From DATLLN01 sp963797175 (GTDB taxonomy: Bacteria; Actinomycetota; Thermoleophilia; Gaiellales; JAICJC01), in assembly GCA_963797175.1 (NCBI GenBank), contig CAWCOL010000009.1:1116001-1180000 (forward strand): DNA of 64,000 nt, in the 5' to 3' direction. The notes beneath the pieces were generated by a model that did no database searches, had not been told where the DNA came from, and saw nothing but the letters and a program-made list of their open reading frames with translations. A program made the position numbers and the translations under genes. Shown here one piece after another: positions 53,814 to 62,064 of the stretch; position 1 is the stretch's first letter, and every line of letters starts with the position of its first letter.

Positions 53814-54655
53814 ACGCCCGCATCGCCGTGATCGCCGTGCCCTACGAGCTGGGCCGGCTGCGCGACGGCGTCGGCCGCGGCCCGGAGCGCCTGCTCGAGC
53901 GCGGCGCCGAGCATGCGCTCGCGTCGGCCGGGGCCGAGGTGACGGTCGAGCTGGTCGAGATCGACCCGCGGTTCAACCAGACCGGGCTGGGCGAGGGCGA
54001 CGCCGGGTTCGAGCTGATCCGCGCAGTCGCCGAGCGCGTCCGTGCGGCGCGCTCCGGCGGCGCCTTCCCGGTCATGCTCTCGGGCAGCTGCTTCGCCGGC
54101 GTCGGCGTGGTGGCGGGGATGGACGAGCCGTCGCCGGGCGTCGTCTGGTTCGACGCGCACGCCGACTTCAACGAGCCTGTCACGTCCGTGTCGGGCTACC
54201 TCGACGGGATGGGCCTGGCGGTGATGACCGGCAGCGCCTGGCAGGGGCTGCTCGCCACGGTGCCCGGCGCCCGGCCGGTACCCGAGACGGCGGTCGTGCT
54301 GGCCGGCGCGCGCAATCTCGACCAGCCGGAGGTGGAGCGGCTGGCGGCGTCACGGGTGGCGCAGGTGCCGGCGGAGCGGGGCGCGGTGGTCGGTGCGGCG
54401 GCGGCGCTCGACGTCACAGGGCTCTACCTCCACGTCGACCTGGACGTGCTCGACCGCTCCGCCGCGGAGGTCAACATCTACGCCGCGGACGGCGGCCCCG
54501 ATGCCGACGAGCTGGTCGCCACGGTCGAGGCGCTGTTGCGCGACCTGCCCGTGCGCGGGATCTCGCTGACCGCCTACGACCCCTCCTACGACACGGACGA
54601 CCGGGTGCCGCCGATCGCGCTTCGCATCCTCCGCGCCGTGGCCGCGACCCGGTAG
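53810..54655 (+). CDS. Arginase/agmatinase-family protein with altered metal site
   Basis: 281 residues, ureohydrolase fold: IAVIAVPYELGRLRDGVGRG, then the first metal motif as VMLSGSCFAGVGVVAGM (the usual GGDHS His is replaced), WFDAHADFNEPVTSVSG (DAHxDF intact), GARNLDQPEVERLAAS, LYLHVDLDVLDRSAAE (DxD), and SLTAYDPSYDTDDRVP. One manganese ligand appears changed, as in several actinobacterial relatives, so it may not cleave guanidines. GTG 53810 overlaps the DUF1326 stop. Confidence 0.85.
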   Translation: MNARIAVIAVPYELGRLRDGVGRGPERLLERGAEHALASAGAEVTVELVEIDPRFNQTGLGEGDAGFELIRAVAERVRAARSGGAFPVMLSGSCFAGVGVVAGMDEPSPGVVWFDAHADFNEPVTSVSGYLDGMGLAVMTGSAWQGLLATVPGARPVPETAVVLAGARNLDQPEVERLAASRVAQVPAERGAVVGAAAALDVTGLYLHVDLDVLDRSAAEVNIYAADGGPDADELVATVEALLRDLPVRGISLTAYDPSYDTDDRVPPIALRILRAVAATR

Positions 54656-54705
54656 ACAACAGCGCCGGCGCGACCCGAGCGATCCCTGGTAGTGTCGGAC
54701 GTCAC

Positions 54706-55524
54706 ATGGACGTCGGCGCACTCTCTGAGCCGGGGCGGGCGGATCGCCGGACGACGGTCGTCGTGGGGATCCTGTTCGTGTTGGCTGCCCTGGCGTGGAT
54801 CGCGGCCGTCGGGCACATGCGCGGGATGTCGATGGGCGACCGGTTCGATCCGGGGACGTTCACCGTGTTCGTCGCGATCTGGGTGGTGATGATGGCGGCG
54901 ATGATGTTCCCGTCGGTCTGGCCGGCGGTGAGCCTGCACGACTCGATGATGCGCCACCGCGCCGCCCGCGGCGCGCCCCTGAGCGGCGGATCGGCGATGT
55001 TCGTCGGCGGCTACCTGGTGGCGTGGACCGGCTTCGGGATCGTCTCCTACGTCGTGCTGGTGATGGCGTCGCGGGCGCTGGGCGGCGTGTCCGACGAGGA
55101 CGTCGCCCGGTACGTCGTCGCGCCGGTCGCGCTGCTCGGCGCCGTGTACCAGCTGACGCCGCTGAAGCGGGCGTGCCTGCACCACTGCCGCGGGCCGCTG
55201 GGCCTGTTCATGCGCCACTGGCACGACGGGCGCCGCGGCGCGCTGACGATGGGCGCCCAGCACGGCGCCTACTGCGTGGGCTGCTGCTGGCTCCTGATGG
55301 GGCTGATGCTGGCGGTGGGATTGATGAGCATCGCCTGGATGGCGATCGTGTCCGTGGCGATCGCAGTCGAGAAGCTCGTCCCCGGCCCCGAGCGGCTGGC
55401 AAGCGGCGCGATCGCCGCCGGCTTCCTGGCCGTCGCCGTGATCGCGCTGGTCGACCCGGGCCTGCTGCCCGGCTTCAGCACCAGCCCCGCCCCGATGGCC
55501 CCGATGGGCAGCGGCGGAATGTAG
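54706..55524 (+). CDS. DUF2182 metal-binding membrane protein
   Basis: 272 residues with about 6 membrane helices. Hallmarks: AIWVVMMAAMMFPSVWPAVS, then LTPLKRACLHHCRGPLGLFM and GAQHGAYCVGCCWLLMGLML, the conserved Lys-Cys-His and GxYCxGCCW motifs of DUF2182, and a Met-rich tail (FSTSPAPMAPMGSGGM). Cys, His and Met residues point to copper or other soft-metal handling. ATG 54706. Genes for DUF2182 and DUF1326 are regular partners, and here the DUF1326 gene starts 26 bases downstream. Confidence 0.9.
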   Translation: MDVGALSEPGRADRRTTVVVGILFVLAALAWIAAVGHMRGMSMGDRFDPGTFTVFVAIWVVMMAAMMFPSVWPAVSLHDSMMRHRAARGAPLSGGSAMFVGGYLVAWTGFGIVSYVVLVMASRALGGVSDEDVARYVVAPVALLGAVYQLTPLKRACLHHCRGPLGLFMRHWHDGRRGALTMGAQHGAYCVGCCWLLMGLMLAVGLMSIAWMAIVSVAIAVEKLVPGPERLASGAIAAGFLAVAVIALVDPGLLPGFSTSPAPMAPMGSGGM

Positions 55525-55550
55525 AGCTCCGAGACCAAGAAGGAGGAACG

Positions 55551-56153
55551 ATGGCCTGGCATCTGGAGGGGACGTACGTCGAGAACTGCAACTGCGCGGT
55601 GATGTGCCCGTGCGGCGCCAGCGGGTTTGCGCTGCCGGCAACAAACGAGCGGTGCAAGGTGCTGCTCGCGTTCCACATCGACAGCGGCGAGATCCAGGGT
55701 GTGGACGTGTCCGGCCTCGGCCTGGCGGTGCTGGCGGACACGCCCGGTCAGATGACGGACGGCAACTGGCGGGTCGGCGTGCTGGTGGATGCCAACGCGT
55801 CGGAGCAGCAGGCGCAGCTCATGGGCGGGGTGTTCAGCGGCCAGATGGGCGGTCCGATGGAGGCCTTCGCGCCGTTGATCGGCGAGATGCTGGGAGTCGA
55901 GGCGGCGCCGTTCGAGTGGTCGGAGAACGGCAATCACCACCGCGTCCGGATCGGGGACTTCGTCGAGCTCGAGACCGAGGACTTCGTCCCCCAGGGTGCG
56001 ACCGAGCCGATCCGCGCCACCGGGGTGCCGCATCCGGCCAGCTCCACGCTGGCCCTCGGCCACGCGACGTCGTCGCGGATCGATGCGTTCGGGATCGACG
56101 TCCAGGGCGAGGGCCTGAACGCGCACTCCGCGCCGTTCTCCTGGGCCGCGTAG
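55551..56153 (+). CDS. DUF1326 protein, second paralogue
   Basis: 200 residues. WHLEGTYVENCNCAVMCPCG repeats the CNC-x3-CPC motif; then LAFHIDSGEIQGVDVSGLGL, VGVLVDANASEQQAQLMGGV, FSGQMGGPMEAFAPLIGEML, and the end IDVQGEGLNAHSAPFSWAA. It has an excellent Shine-Dalgarno, AAGGAGGAA, 6 nt before ATG 55551. It is 26 bases after DUF2182 and very likely in the same operon. Confidence 0.9.
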   Translation: MAWHLEGTYVENCNCAVMCPCGASGFALPATNERCKVLLAFHIDSGEIQGVDVSGLGLAVLADTPGQMTDGNWRVGVLVDANASEQQAQLMGGVFSGQMGGPMEAFAPLIGEMLGVEAAPFEWSENGNHHRVRIGDFVELETEDFVPQGATEPIRATGVPHPASSTLALGHATSSRIDAFGIDVQGEGLNAHSAPFSWAA

Positions 56154-56176
56154 AAGAGTCCGGTTCCGTGCCGAGG

Positions 56177-56620
56177 TCAGGCGGCTGACTCGAGCAGCTG
56201 CTTGAGCCGGGCCAGGTCCTTGCGGTTCGCCCGGCGCATCGCCGCCGACATCATCGGCTTGGCGGCCCGGGTGAAGCCGGCCGGCTCGCCGCGGTTTCGC
56301 AGCGTCATCAGGGTGCCACCGTCCGCGGTGTCCTCCCAGGTGTAGGTGGTCTCCATCGGGAACGGCCCCTCGGCGGTGGACATCACCAGCCGCTCGCCCG
56401 GCACCAGCTCGTGGATCTCGTAGGTGTAGGCCATCCGCCGGCCCAGGAACGCCGCGCCGAAGGCGACCCGCGAGCCGACCGCCAGCGGCGGGTCGGTCTC
56501 CCACTCGACCCGGGAGATGTTGGCGTACCACTCGGTCGCGTTGTCCGGCTCGGCGGCGTAGGCCGCCACCTCGTCGCGCGGCCGGGCGATCTCGATCTGC
56601 GTGCTGACGTCGACCGGCAC
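56177..56620 (-). CDS. SRPBCC (START-like) protein
   Basis: 147 residues of the polyketide-cyclase/START-like fold: VDVSTQIEIARPRDEVAAYA, EPDNATEWYANISRVEWETD, RRMAYTYEIHELVPGERLVM, TTYTWEDTADGGTLMTLRNR, and RRANRKDLARLKQLLESAA. It probably binds a hydrophobic ligand. GTG 56620 is at the family start. It is convergent with the DUF1326 gene and downstream of the SDR gene on the same strand. Confidence 0.85.
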   Translation of the reverse strand: MPVDVSTQIEIARPRDEVAAYAAEPDNATEWYANISRVEWETDPPLAVGSRVAFGAAFLGRRMAYTYEIHELVPGERLVMSTAEGPFPMETTYTWEDTADGGTLMTLRNRGEPAGFTRAAKPMMSAAMRRANRKDLARLKQLLESAA

Positions 56621-56682
56621 GCGGCCAGCGTACCGCCGCCGGGGAGCGGCCCGCTCGCCGCTCCCCGGGATCGGCTGGTGCG

Positions 56683-57631
56683 CTACGCGGCCACGGTGGC
56701 GGCGAGGTGCGCCAGCGAGACGTCCCACAGCCGCGCGGCCGACTCGGGGTCGAGCGCGTAGGGGGCGACGCCGGTGCGCGCCGTCAGCTCGGTGGTGCTG
56801 GCCTCGTTGCAGTTCTCGAAGTAGCGCCCGGTGGCGCCCTCGACCAGCGGCGAGACCGCGAGCAGCACCGAGGTGGCGGCGCCCTGCTGCGGCGTCTTCC
56901 ACATCGGGCCGGAGACGCCGGCCTCCTGGCGCATCCGCTCCAGCACGGCGTCGTCGACGTGGCGCTGGAGGTTGGTGCGGATCCCGCCCGGCATCAGCGC
57001 GTTGACGGTGATGCCGTCGTCGGCCCAGCGCCGCGCGGCCTCGACCGCGAACAGCACGTTGGCCGTCTTCGACTGGCCGTAGGCGGCCCACGGGTCGTAC
57101 TCGCGGTGCTCGAAGTGGATGTCGTCCCAGGTGATGTCGGAGCGGTGGTGCGCGCTCGAGCTGACCGCGACGACGCGGGACGCGCCGGCCGCGGCCAGCG
57201 CGTCGTGCAGGCCCGGTGGTCAGCGCGAAGTGGCCGAGGTGGTTGGTCGCGAACTGGAGCTCCCAGCCCTCGGCGGTGCGGCCCAGCGGGCAGGCCATCA
57301 CGCCGGCGTTGTTGACGAGCACGTCGAGCGGGCCGTCCCACGCCTCGACGAAGGCGCGCACGGAGGCCTGGTCGGCCAGGTCGAGGTGGGCGACGTGGAT
57401 CTGGTCGTTGCCGGTGTCCTCGCCCAGCTCGCGGGCGACGCGCTGGCCCTCGTCCACCCTGCGGACGGCCAGCGTGATGTCGGCGCCGGTGCGGGCCAGC
57501 GAGCGGGCGGTCTCGATGCCGATGCCCGAGGCGCCGCCGGTGACGATCATCCTGCGGCCGGGGAGCGCGATGCCTTCGACGATCTGGTCGGCGTCGGTCT
57601 CGGCGCCGTAGGGGGTGATGAAGCGGCTCAT
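56683..57631 (-). CDS. Short-chain dehydrogenase/reductase (one frameshift)
   Basis: About 315 residues after removing one extra C near 57211. N-terminal: MIVTGGASGIGIETARSLAR (cofactor), HVAHLDLADQASVRAFVEAW, DVLVNNAGVMACPLGR; after the shift LHDALAAAGASRVVAVSSSA (catalytic Ser), YDPWAAYGQSKTANVLFAVE (YxxxK), and NALMPGGIRTNLQRHVDDAV. This is the light-dependent protochlorophyllide-reductase-like/retinol-dehydrogenase-like SDR group. ATG 57631. It is divergent from the TetR gene over a large palindrome and probably regulated by it. Confidence 0.85.
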
Positions 57632-57664
57632 GTCATCCTGCCTTTCCGGGGCTTCGCGTAGAAT

Positions 57665-57707
57665 GTGGAGGAAGCCTCCGGTTGTAGTATATGGAGGCAC
57701 CCTCCAC
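57665..57707. promoter_or_regulatory. Large palindromic operator between SDR and TetR genes
   Basis: Left arm GTGGAGGAAGCCTCC (57665-57679) and right arm GGAGGCACCCTCCAC (57693-57707) pair at 13 of 15 positions. The 13-base spacer carries TAGTAT (57685-57690), a -10 for the TetR gene, and on the other strand TATACT (57691-57686), a -10 for the SDR gene. A TetR dimer here would cover both promoters. Confidence 0.65.
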
Positions 57708-57718
57708 TTCGCAAACCG

Positions 57719-58291
57719 ATGGCCACCGAATCCCGACCGCTCCGCGCCGACGCCCGCCGAAACCGCGAGCAGCTGCTGGATGCCGCGACCGCGGCGTTCG
57801 CCGAGGCGGGCACCGGCGTCGCGCTGGAGGAGATCGCGCGGCGGGCCGGCGTCGGCATCGGCACGCTGTACCGGCACTACCCGACCCGCGACGCGCTGGT
57901 CGAGGCGGCGTACCGGCACGAGCTGGCGCGGCTGTCCGAGACCGCGGACGCGCTGCTGGCCGACGACCGGCCGGGCGACGTCACGCTGGGCGCGTGGATG
58001 GAGCGGTTCGTCGAGTACGCGGCGACCAAGCGCGGGATGGGCGACGCGATCCGCTCGATCGTCGCGGCCACGCCCGAGCTGCGGGGCGAGGCCTACGCGC
58101 TGCTGATCAGCTCGATCGAGCGGCTGCTCGCGGCCGGCGTCGCCGACGGGACGCTGCGGGCCGATGCCCGTGCGGACGACGTCGTCCGGGCGATGGGCGC
58201 GGTCTGGCTGATCCCCGAGGAGCCGGACTGGCAGGAGCAGGCCCACCGGCTGCTGGCGCTGCTGCTGGACGGCCTCCGCACGCGGCGCTGA
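57719..58291 (+). CDS. TetR-family repressor
   Basis: 190 residues. HTH: DARRNREQLLDAATAAFAEA, ALEEIARRAGVGIGTLYRHY, PTRDALVEAAYRHELARL; the C-terminal part, with GAWMERFVEYAATKRGMGDA, is the usual TetR_C SbtR-like domain. ATG 57719 (MATESRPLRAD). It likely represses the divergent SDR gene and itself from the palindrome at 57665-57707. It is followed after 5 bases by the phosphoesterase gene. Confidence 0.9.
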   Translation: MATESRPLRADARRNREQLLDAATAAFAEAGTGVALEEIARRAGVGIGTLYRHYPTRDALVEAAYRHELARLSETADALLADDRPGDVTLGAWMERFVEYAATKRGMGDAIRSIVAATPELRGEAYALLISSIERLLAAGVADGTLRADARADDVVRAMGAVWLIPEEPDWQEQAHRLLALLLDGLRTRR

Positions 58292-58296
58292 GCGGC

Positions 58297-58786
58297 ATGG
58301 CGCGGTTCGTCGTCCAGCTGCACGACGCGACGACGCTGCACTACGACCTGCGGATCGAGGACGGCGGCGTGCTGCGCTCGTGGGCGGTGCCGAAGGGCCC
58401 GTCGATGGATCCCGCCGTCCGCCGGCTCGCCGTCCAGGTGGACGACCACTCGCTGGCGGCGGGTGAGTTCGAGGGCGTCCACGAGGGCAGCCGGCGCGGC
58501 ACCGGCGCGGTGATCGTGTGGGACGAGGGCGACGTCGAGATCGACCGCAACGAGCCCGACCACCTCGGGTTCACGCTGCGCGGCCAGAAGCTCGCCGGCC
58601 GGTTCGCGCTGACCCGCACCGGCGGCACCCAGTGGATCCTGGTCAAGGCGCGCGACGGCGGAGGCGCGGCCGGGCTCGGACATCGTGGCCGAGCAGCCGG
58701 CCAGCGTGCGCAGCGGCCGCACGTGGCAGGAGGTGGCGGAGCAAGCTGCTGGAGCCGCGCTCCTGACCGCACCTGAGTACGGCTAG
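58297..58786 (+). CDS. Stand-alone LigD 3'-phosphoesterase domain protein (one frameshift)
   Basis: About 162 residues after removing one extra G near 58661. MARFVVQLHDATTLHYDLRI then GVLRSWAVPKGPSMDPAVRR, LAVQVDDHSLAAGEFEGVHE and TGAVIVWDEGDVEIDRN match the PE domain of DNA ligase D, which trims 3'-phosphates and ribonucleotides during end joining. The corrected tail is SDIVAEQPASVRSGRTWQEV. No ligase or polymerase domain is fused. The usual HH pair near residue 9 reads HD here. As written the frame ends at 58776. Confidence 0.78.
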
Positions 58787-59188
58787 CATGGCGCCGATGG
58801 GAACGAAGGAGCGACAATGCGGAGAAAGGCGCGCGACGCGCGCAACGGCCTTCCTCGAGTGACGAGTGCCGCCGATTGCGAACGAACACGATGCACGACC
58901 TCCGCCGACCCGCCGAGCGGCCGACTCGCCGTACGAAGCGGCACGCCGCGTACGCGTCCGACGATGATCTCGCGGGCGACGAGTTCGGGTTTCTCACGCC
59001 CAACGAGTGCACCGCATCGGGCACCTGGCGGCGTGACGACAACTCCGAAGAACTGGGTTGCACCTCGAACGTCAGACCCAGTCTGTCCAATCGATATCGG
59101 ACCAGCACGTCCCGTTCAAGCACCGAGGAGCTGCAGATGGCCGATGGCTCCGACTACCGGTCGCCGCCAGCCGCTCCTAGCTCGGCGC
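58787..59188. other. 402-base stretch without a recognised gene
   Basis: Composition is less GC-rich than its surroundings. ATG 58817 has a good Shine-Dalgarno (AAGGAG), but the open frame after it gives low-complexity Arg/Ser/Thr-rich text and runs on antisense to the DUF488 gene, so I do not accept it. Nothing else is supported. Confidence 0.5.
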
Positions 59189-59664
59189 TCACGGCGTCAG
59201 GTGCGTGACGTGCGCGCCGGCCTCGGCCAGCCGCGCGGCGAGCAGGCCGCGGTGGCAGGCGGCCGGCTCGCGCTCGACGCAGAACAGCGCGAGCGGCCCG
59301 GCGGCGCCGAGCTCGGCCAGCAGCGCGCCGGCATCGAGGCCGTCCAGCACCTCGGCCTCGTAGGCCTGGACGAACGCCTCCCCCAGCCGCGTCCGCGCAC
59401 GGCGAGCGATGCCGCGCTGCGCGTCGGCCGCCTCCTGCGCGCGGCGCACGGCGAGGCTGGGCGAGAGGTCGATGCGGTGGACGTAGACGATGCCCAGCTC
59501 GGCCAGCCGCGCCTGTAGGCGGCCGCTGTTGGCGAACGCGTACTCGTGCCCGCGGACGCCGCGGCGGCGGCGGACATCGCAGAACGTGGCGACGCCGGCC
59601 TCCCGAGCGCGGCGAAGAACGCGTCCTCCGTCCAGCCGTACGCCCCGATCGTGACCACGTCCAC
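59189..59664 (-). CDS. DUF488 protein, first paralogue (one frameshift)
   Basis: About 159 residues after restoring one base near 59603. N-terminal MDVVTIGAYGWTEDAFFAAL (from 59664), then EAGVATFCDVRRRRGVRGHE, ELGIVYVHRIDLSPSLA, and LALFCVEREPAACHRGLLAA (the conserved C-x8-CHR loop) with a stop at 59189. DUF488 proteins are small Rossmann-like proteins of unknown role. It is tandem with a second DUF488 gene upstream. Confidence 0.75.
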
Positions 59665-59671
59665 CGGAGGT

Positions 59672-60228
59672 TCAGGCGACCCGGTGCCGCTTGCGCGATC
59701 GGCCGCGCCGGCTGCCGAAGAGCGGCTCCTGGCCGCCCGTGATCAGCTCCATCACCTCGGCGATGCGAGCGGACCTGCCCCGTGCTCGTCGATGTGCGAC
59801 ACCGGCACGCCCAGCTCGACCAGCTCCTCGGCGATCAGCGTCGTGCGGTGGCAGCGCTGGGGCTGCTCCTCGGCGCACATCAGGACGACGCGGTTGCCGC
59901 CCTCGTGGCCCGCCTCGAGGCTGGCGAGGCCCCAGCGGAACGCCGGGCGGTGGCGGCAGCGCTCGTAGTCGACGTGGCCGGACTCGTCGTAGCAGCCGGG
60001 ATCGTCGGGACGGCCGCCCAGCGAGTCGCCCATGAAGACGTAGCGGATGCCCTCCTCCGCAAGGCGGGCGGCCAGCGGCTCGCGCGAGAACTCGGGCTTG
60101 TAGCGCGAGTAGGGGGCGGAGCGGACATCGACCAGGAACTCGATGCGCGATGCGCGCAGCACCGCGAGGAACTCGTCCATCGTCCTCGACCCGTACCCGA
60201 TCGTGCGGATCTCCCTGACCCCGCCCAC
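59672..60228 (-). CDS. DUF488 protein, second paralogue (two insertions near 3' end)
   Basis: About 185 residues after correction. It starts REIRTIGYGSRTMDEFLAVL, then IEFLVDVRSAPYSRYKPEFS, GIRYVFMGDSLGGRPDDPGC, and RVVLMCAEEQPQRCHRTTLI (C-x8-CHR). Extra bases near 59778 and 59759 hide the true tail VMELITGGQEPLFGSRRGRS, ending at 59672; uncorrected it stops at 59752. It lies 7 bases upstream of the first DUF488 gene, so they form a pair. GTG 60228 is the start. Confidence 0.8.
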
Positions 60229-60263
60229 CCGATCGACTCTAGCGACCGGCTCAGACGCCAGAA

Positions 60264-60302
60264 AGCCTGCGGGCGCCCGGTCGTGCAGGGCGCCCGCAGG
60301 CT
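60264..60302 (-). terminator. Strong hairpin terminator
   Basis: AGCCTGCGGGCGCCC / GGGCGCCCGCAGGCT, a perfect 15-bp stem with 9-base loop (60264-60302). On the minus strand it is followed by TTTCTGG and comes 9 bases after the stop of the small gene at 60311, so it ends the MFS operon. Confidence 0.75.
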
Positions 60303-60310
60303 GGTTGATG

Positions 60311-60541
60311 TCAGGCGGCGGCCATGCCGGCCGCGTCGCCGCCGATCAGCCGCGCCAGCTCGGCGCGGAGACGGTCGGCCTCACGGGAGTGCGTCGCGAC
60401 GTCCTCGGCCGGCGCGCCCCGCTCCTCGAGCAGGTCGCGCACCAGCACCATGCCGCGGAGGCGGAGGAGCAGGTCGTCGATCGTGGGATCGAGCACCACG
60501 TCGTGCTCGACGGGCCGGCCGGGGGTGTGCAGCATCGTCAT
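60311..60541 (-). CDS. Small helical protein downstream of MFS
   Basis: 76 residues: TMLHTPGRPVEHDVVLDPTI, DDLLLRLRGMVLVRDLLEER, HSREADRLRAELARLIGGDA. Predicted helical and soluble, with no known domain. ATG 60541 overlaps the MFS stop by one base (TGATG) and a strong terminator follows, so it is the true second gene of the pump operon. Its role is not recognised; it could be an accessory or stability factor. Confidence 0.65.
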   Translation of the reverse strand: MTMLHTPGRPVEHDVVLDPTIDDLLLRLRGMVLVRDLLEERGAPAEDVATHSREADRLRAELARLIGGDAAGMAAA

Positions 60542-61989
60542 CAGGCAGCCTCCTCGAGGCGAGTGGGGTGGTCGGTGGTGAGGCGCTCGACGCGAGCGCC
60601 CTCGGGGTTGGGCCGCAGCATCACGGCGGCGGTGGCAGCGCCGGCCAGCGCCGCGACGGCGAGGACGCCGAACGCGACCTGGAAGCCGTGCACCGGGCCC
60701 GCGCTGGTGGCGTAGGTCTCGGCGACGGTGGTCACCGCGGCCAGGCCGACCGCGCCGCCGACCTGGCGGCTGGTGTTGATCAGGCCGGACGCGATGCCCG
60801 CATCGGCGCGGTGGACGCCGGACAGGCCCGCGATCGTCACGGGGACGAACGAGAAGGCGAGGCCGACGCCGGTGATCAGGAACGCCGGGAAGAGATCCCA
60901 GAAGTAGTGCCCGCCCACCGGCAGCCGGGTGAAGGCGGCCAGCGCGACGCCGTCCAGGACGAGGCCCGCGGTGAGCACGCTGCGCACGCCCAGCCGCGTG
61001 ACCAGCCTCTGGGCGACGTTCGAGAACACGATCATCGAGAAGGTGATCGCGGCGAAGCCGGCGCCGGTCTCGATCGCGGAGTAGCCGAGCACCTGCTGCA
61101 TGTAGAGGGTCAGCAGGAAGAACTCGGAGAAGGCGATCGCGCCGATCACGGCGGCCACCGAGTTGGCGGCCGTCAGCGAGCGGTTGCGGAAGATCCGCAT
61201 CGGCAGCAGCGGGGCCGGCGAGCGGAACTCGATCGCGATGAAGGCGGCGATCAGCGCCGCGGAGATGCCGAGCAGGCCGACGGTGGCGTCGCTGCCCCAG
61301 CCCTCCTGGGTGGCGCGGGTCATCGCGTAGACCAGCAGCATCACGCCGCCGGTGACCGAGGCCGCGCCGGCCACGTCGAAGTGGCGGTGCTCCTGGCCGC
61401 GGCTCTCGAGCAGGACGATCGGCGCCGCGGCGATCACCGCGAGCCCGACCGGGACGTTGATGAAGAAGACCCACGACCAGTTCAGGTACGAGGTCAGAAA
61501 GCCGCCGAGCAGCACGCCGGCCGCGCCGCCGCTGCCCGAGGCCGCGCCCCAGATGCCCAGCGCGCGGTTGCGCTCGGCGCCCTCGGCGAAGGTGGTCATC
61601 AGGATGGAGAGGCCGGCAGGCGCGAACAGCGCGCCGCCCAGGCCCTGGAGGGCGCGGAAGCCGATCAGCGAGCCCTCCGACCAGGCGAACCCGCAGAGCA
61701 GCGAGCTGAGCGAGAAGATCGCCAGGCCGAGCATGAAGACCCGCCGCCGGCCGAAGACGTCAGCCAGCCGCCCGCCCAGCAGGAGGACGCCGCCGAAGAG
61801 GATCGCGTAGGCGCTGATCACCCACTGGAGGTTCTCCTGGGCGAAGCCGAGATCGCCCTTGATCGCGGGAAGCGCCACGTTCACGATGGCGATGTCGAGC
61901 ACCACCATGAACTGCGCCGCCACGATCACAGTCAGGGCCAGCCACTTCCTCCGGGATTCGCTGGCTGCTGCAATCAATGTCGTCATCAT
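60541..61989 (-). CDS. MFS exporter, DHA2 family
   Basis: 482 residues, about 14 membrane helices. FMVVLDIAIVNVALPAIKGD (D1), GGRLADVFGRRRVFMLGLAI (A), LGGFLTSYLNWSWVFFINVP (C). The tail is cytoplasmic (ARVERLTTDHPTRLEEAA). The start at 61989 has GGGAG about 9 nt upstream. The divergent MarR gene and an inverted repeat in the 75-base gap point to ligand-induced drug efflux. Confidence 0.9.
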   Translation of the reverse strand: MMTTLIAAASESRRKWLALTVIVAAQFMVVLDIAIVNVALPAIKGDLGFAQENLQWVISAYAILFGGVLLLGGRLADVFGRRRVFMLGLAIFSLSSLLCGFAWSEGSLIGFRALQGLGGALFAPAGLSILMTTFAEGAERNRALGIWGAASGSGGAAGVLLGGFLTSYLNWSWVFFINVPVGLAVIAAAPIVLLESRGQEHRHFDVAGAASVTGGVMLLVYAMTRATQEGWGSDATVGLLGISAALIAAFIAIEFRSPAPLLPMRIFRNRSLTAANSVAAVIGAIAFSEFFLLTLYMQQVLGYSAIETGAGFAAITFSMIVFSNVAQRLVTRLGVRSVLTAGLVLDGVALAAFTRLPVGGHYFWDLFPAFLITGVGLAFSFVPVTIAGLSGVHRADAGIASGLINTSRQVGGAVGLAAVTTVAETYATSAGPVHGFQVAFGVLAVAALAGAATAAVMLRPNPEGARVERLTTDHPTRLEEAA

Positions 61990-62004
61990 TCATGGCTCCC
62001 TAGA

Positions 62005-62056
62005 ATCGTTGGTGATTGCAACGATAGCACATGCCGACCGTTGGATGCGCTACACT
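62005..62056. promoter_or_regulatory. MarR operator and promoter region
   Basis: ATCGTTG gtgattg CAACGAT (62005-62025) is a perfect 7/7/7 inverted repeat just upstream of the MFS gene. TACACT (62051-62056) is a -10 for the MarR gene, 8 nt before ATG 62065, so little or no leader is expected. Confidence 0.55.
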
Positions 62057-62064
62057 TCGAACCG

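Noticed and set aside
58817..59518. Open frame with good Shine-Dalgarno at 58817
   Set aside because: Low-complexity translation that continues antisense to a DUF488 gene; no homology recognised.
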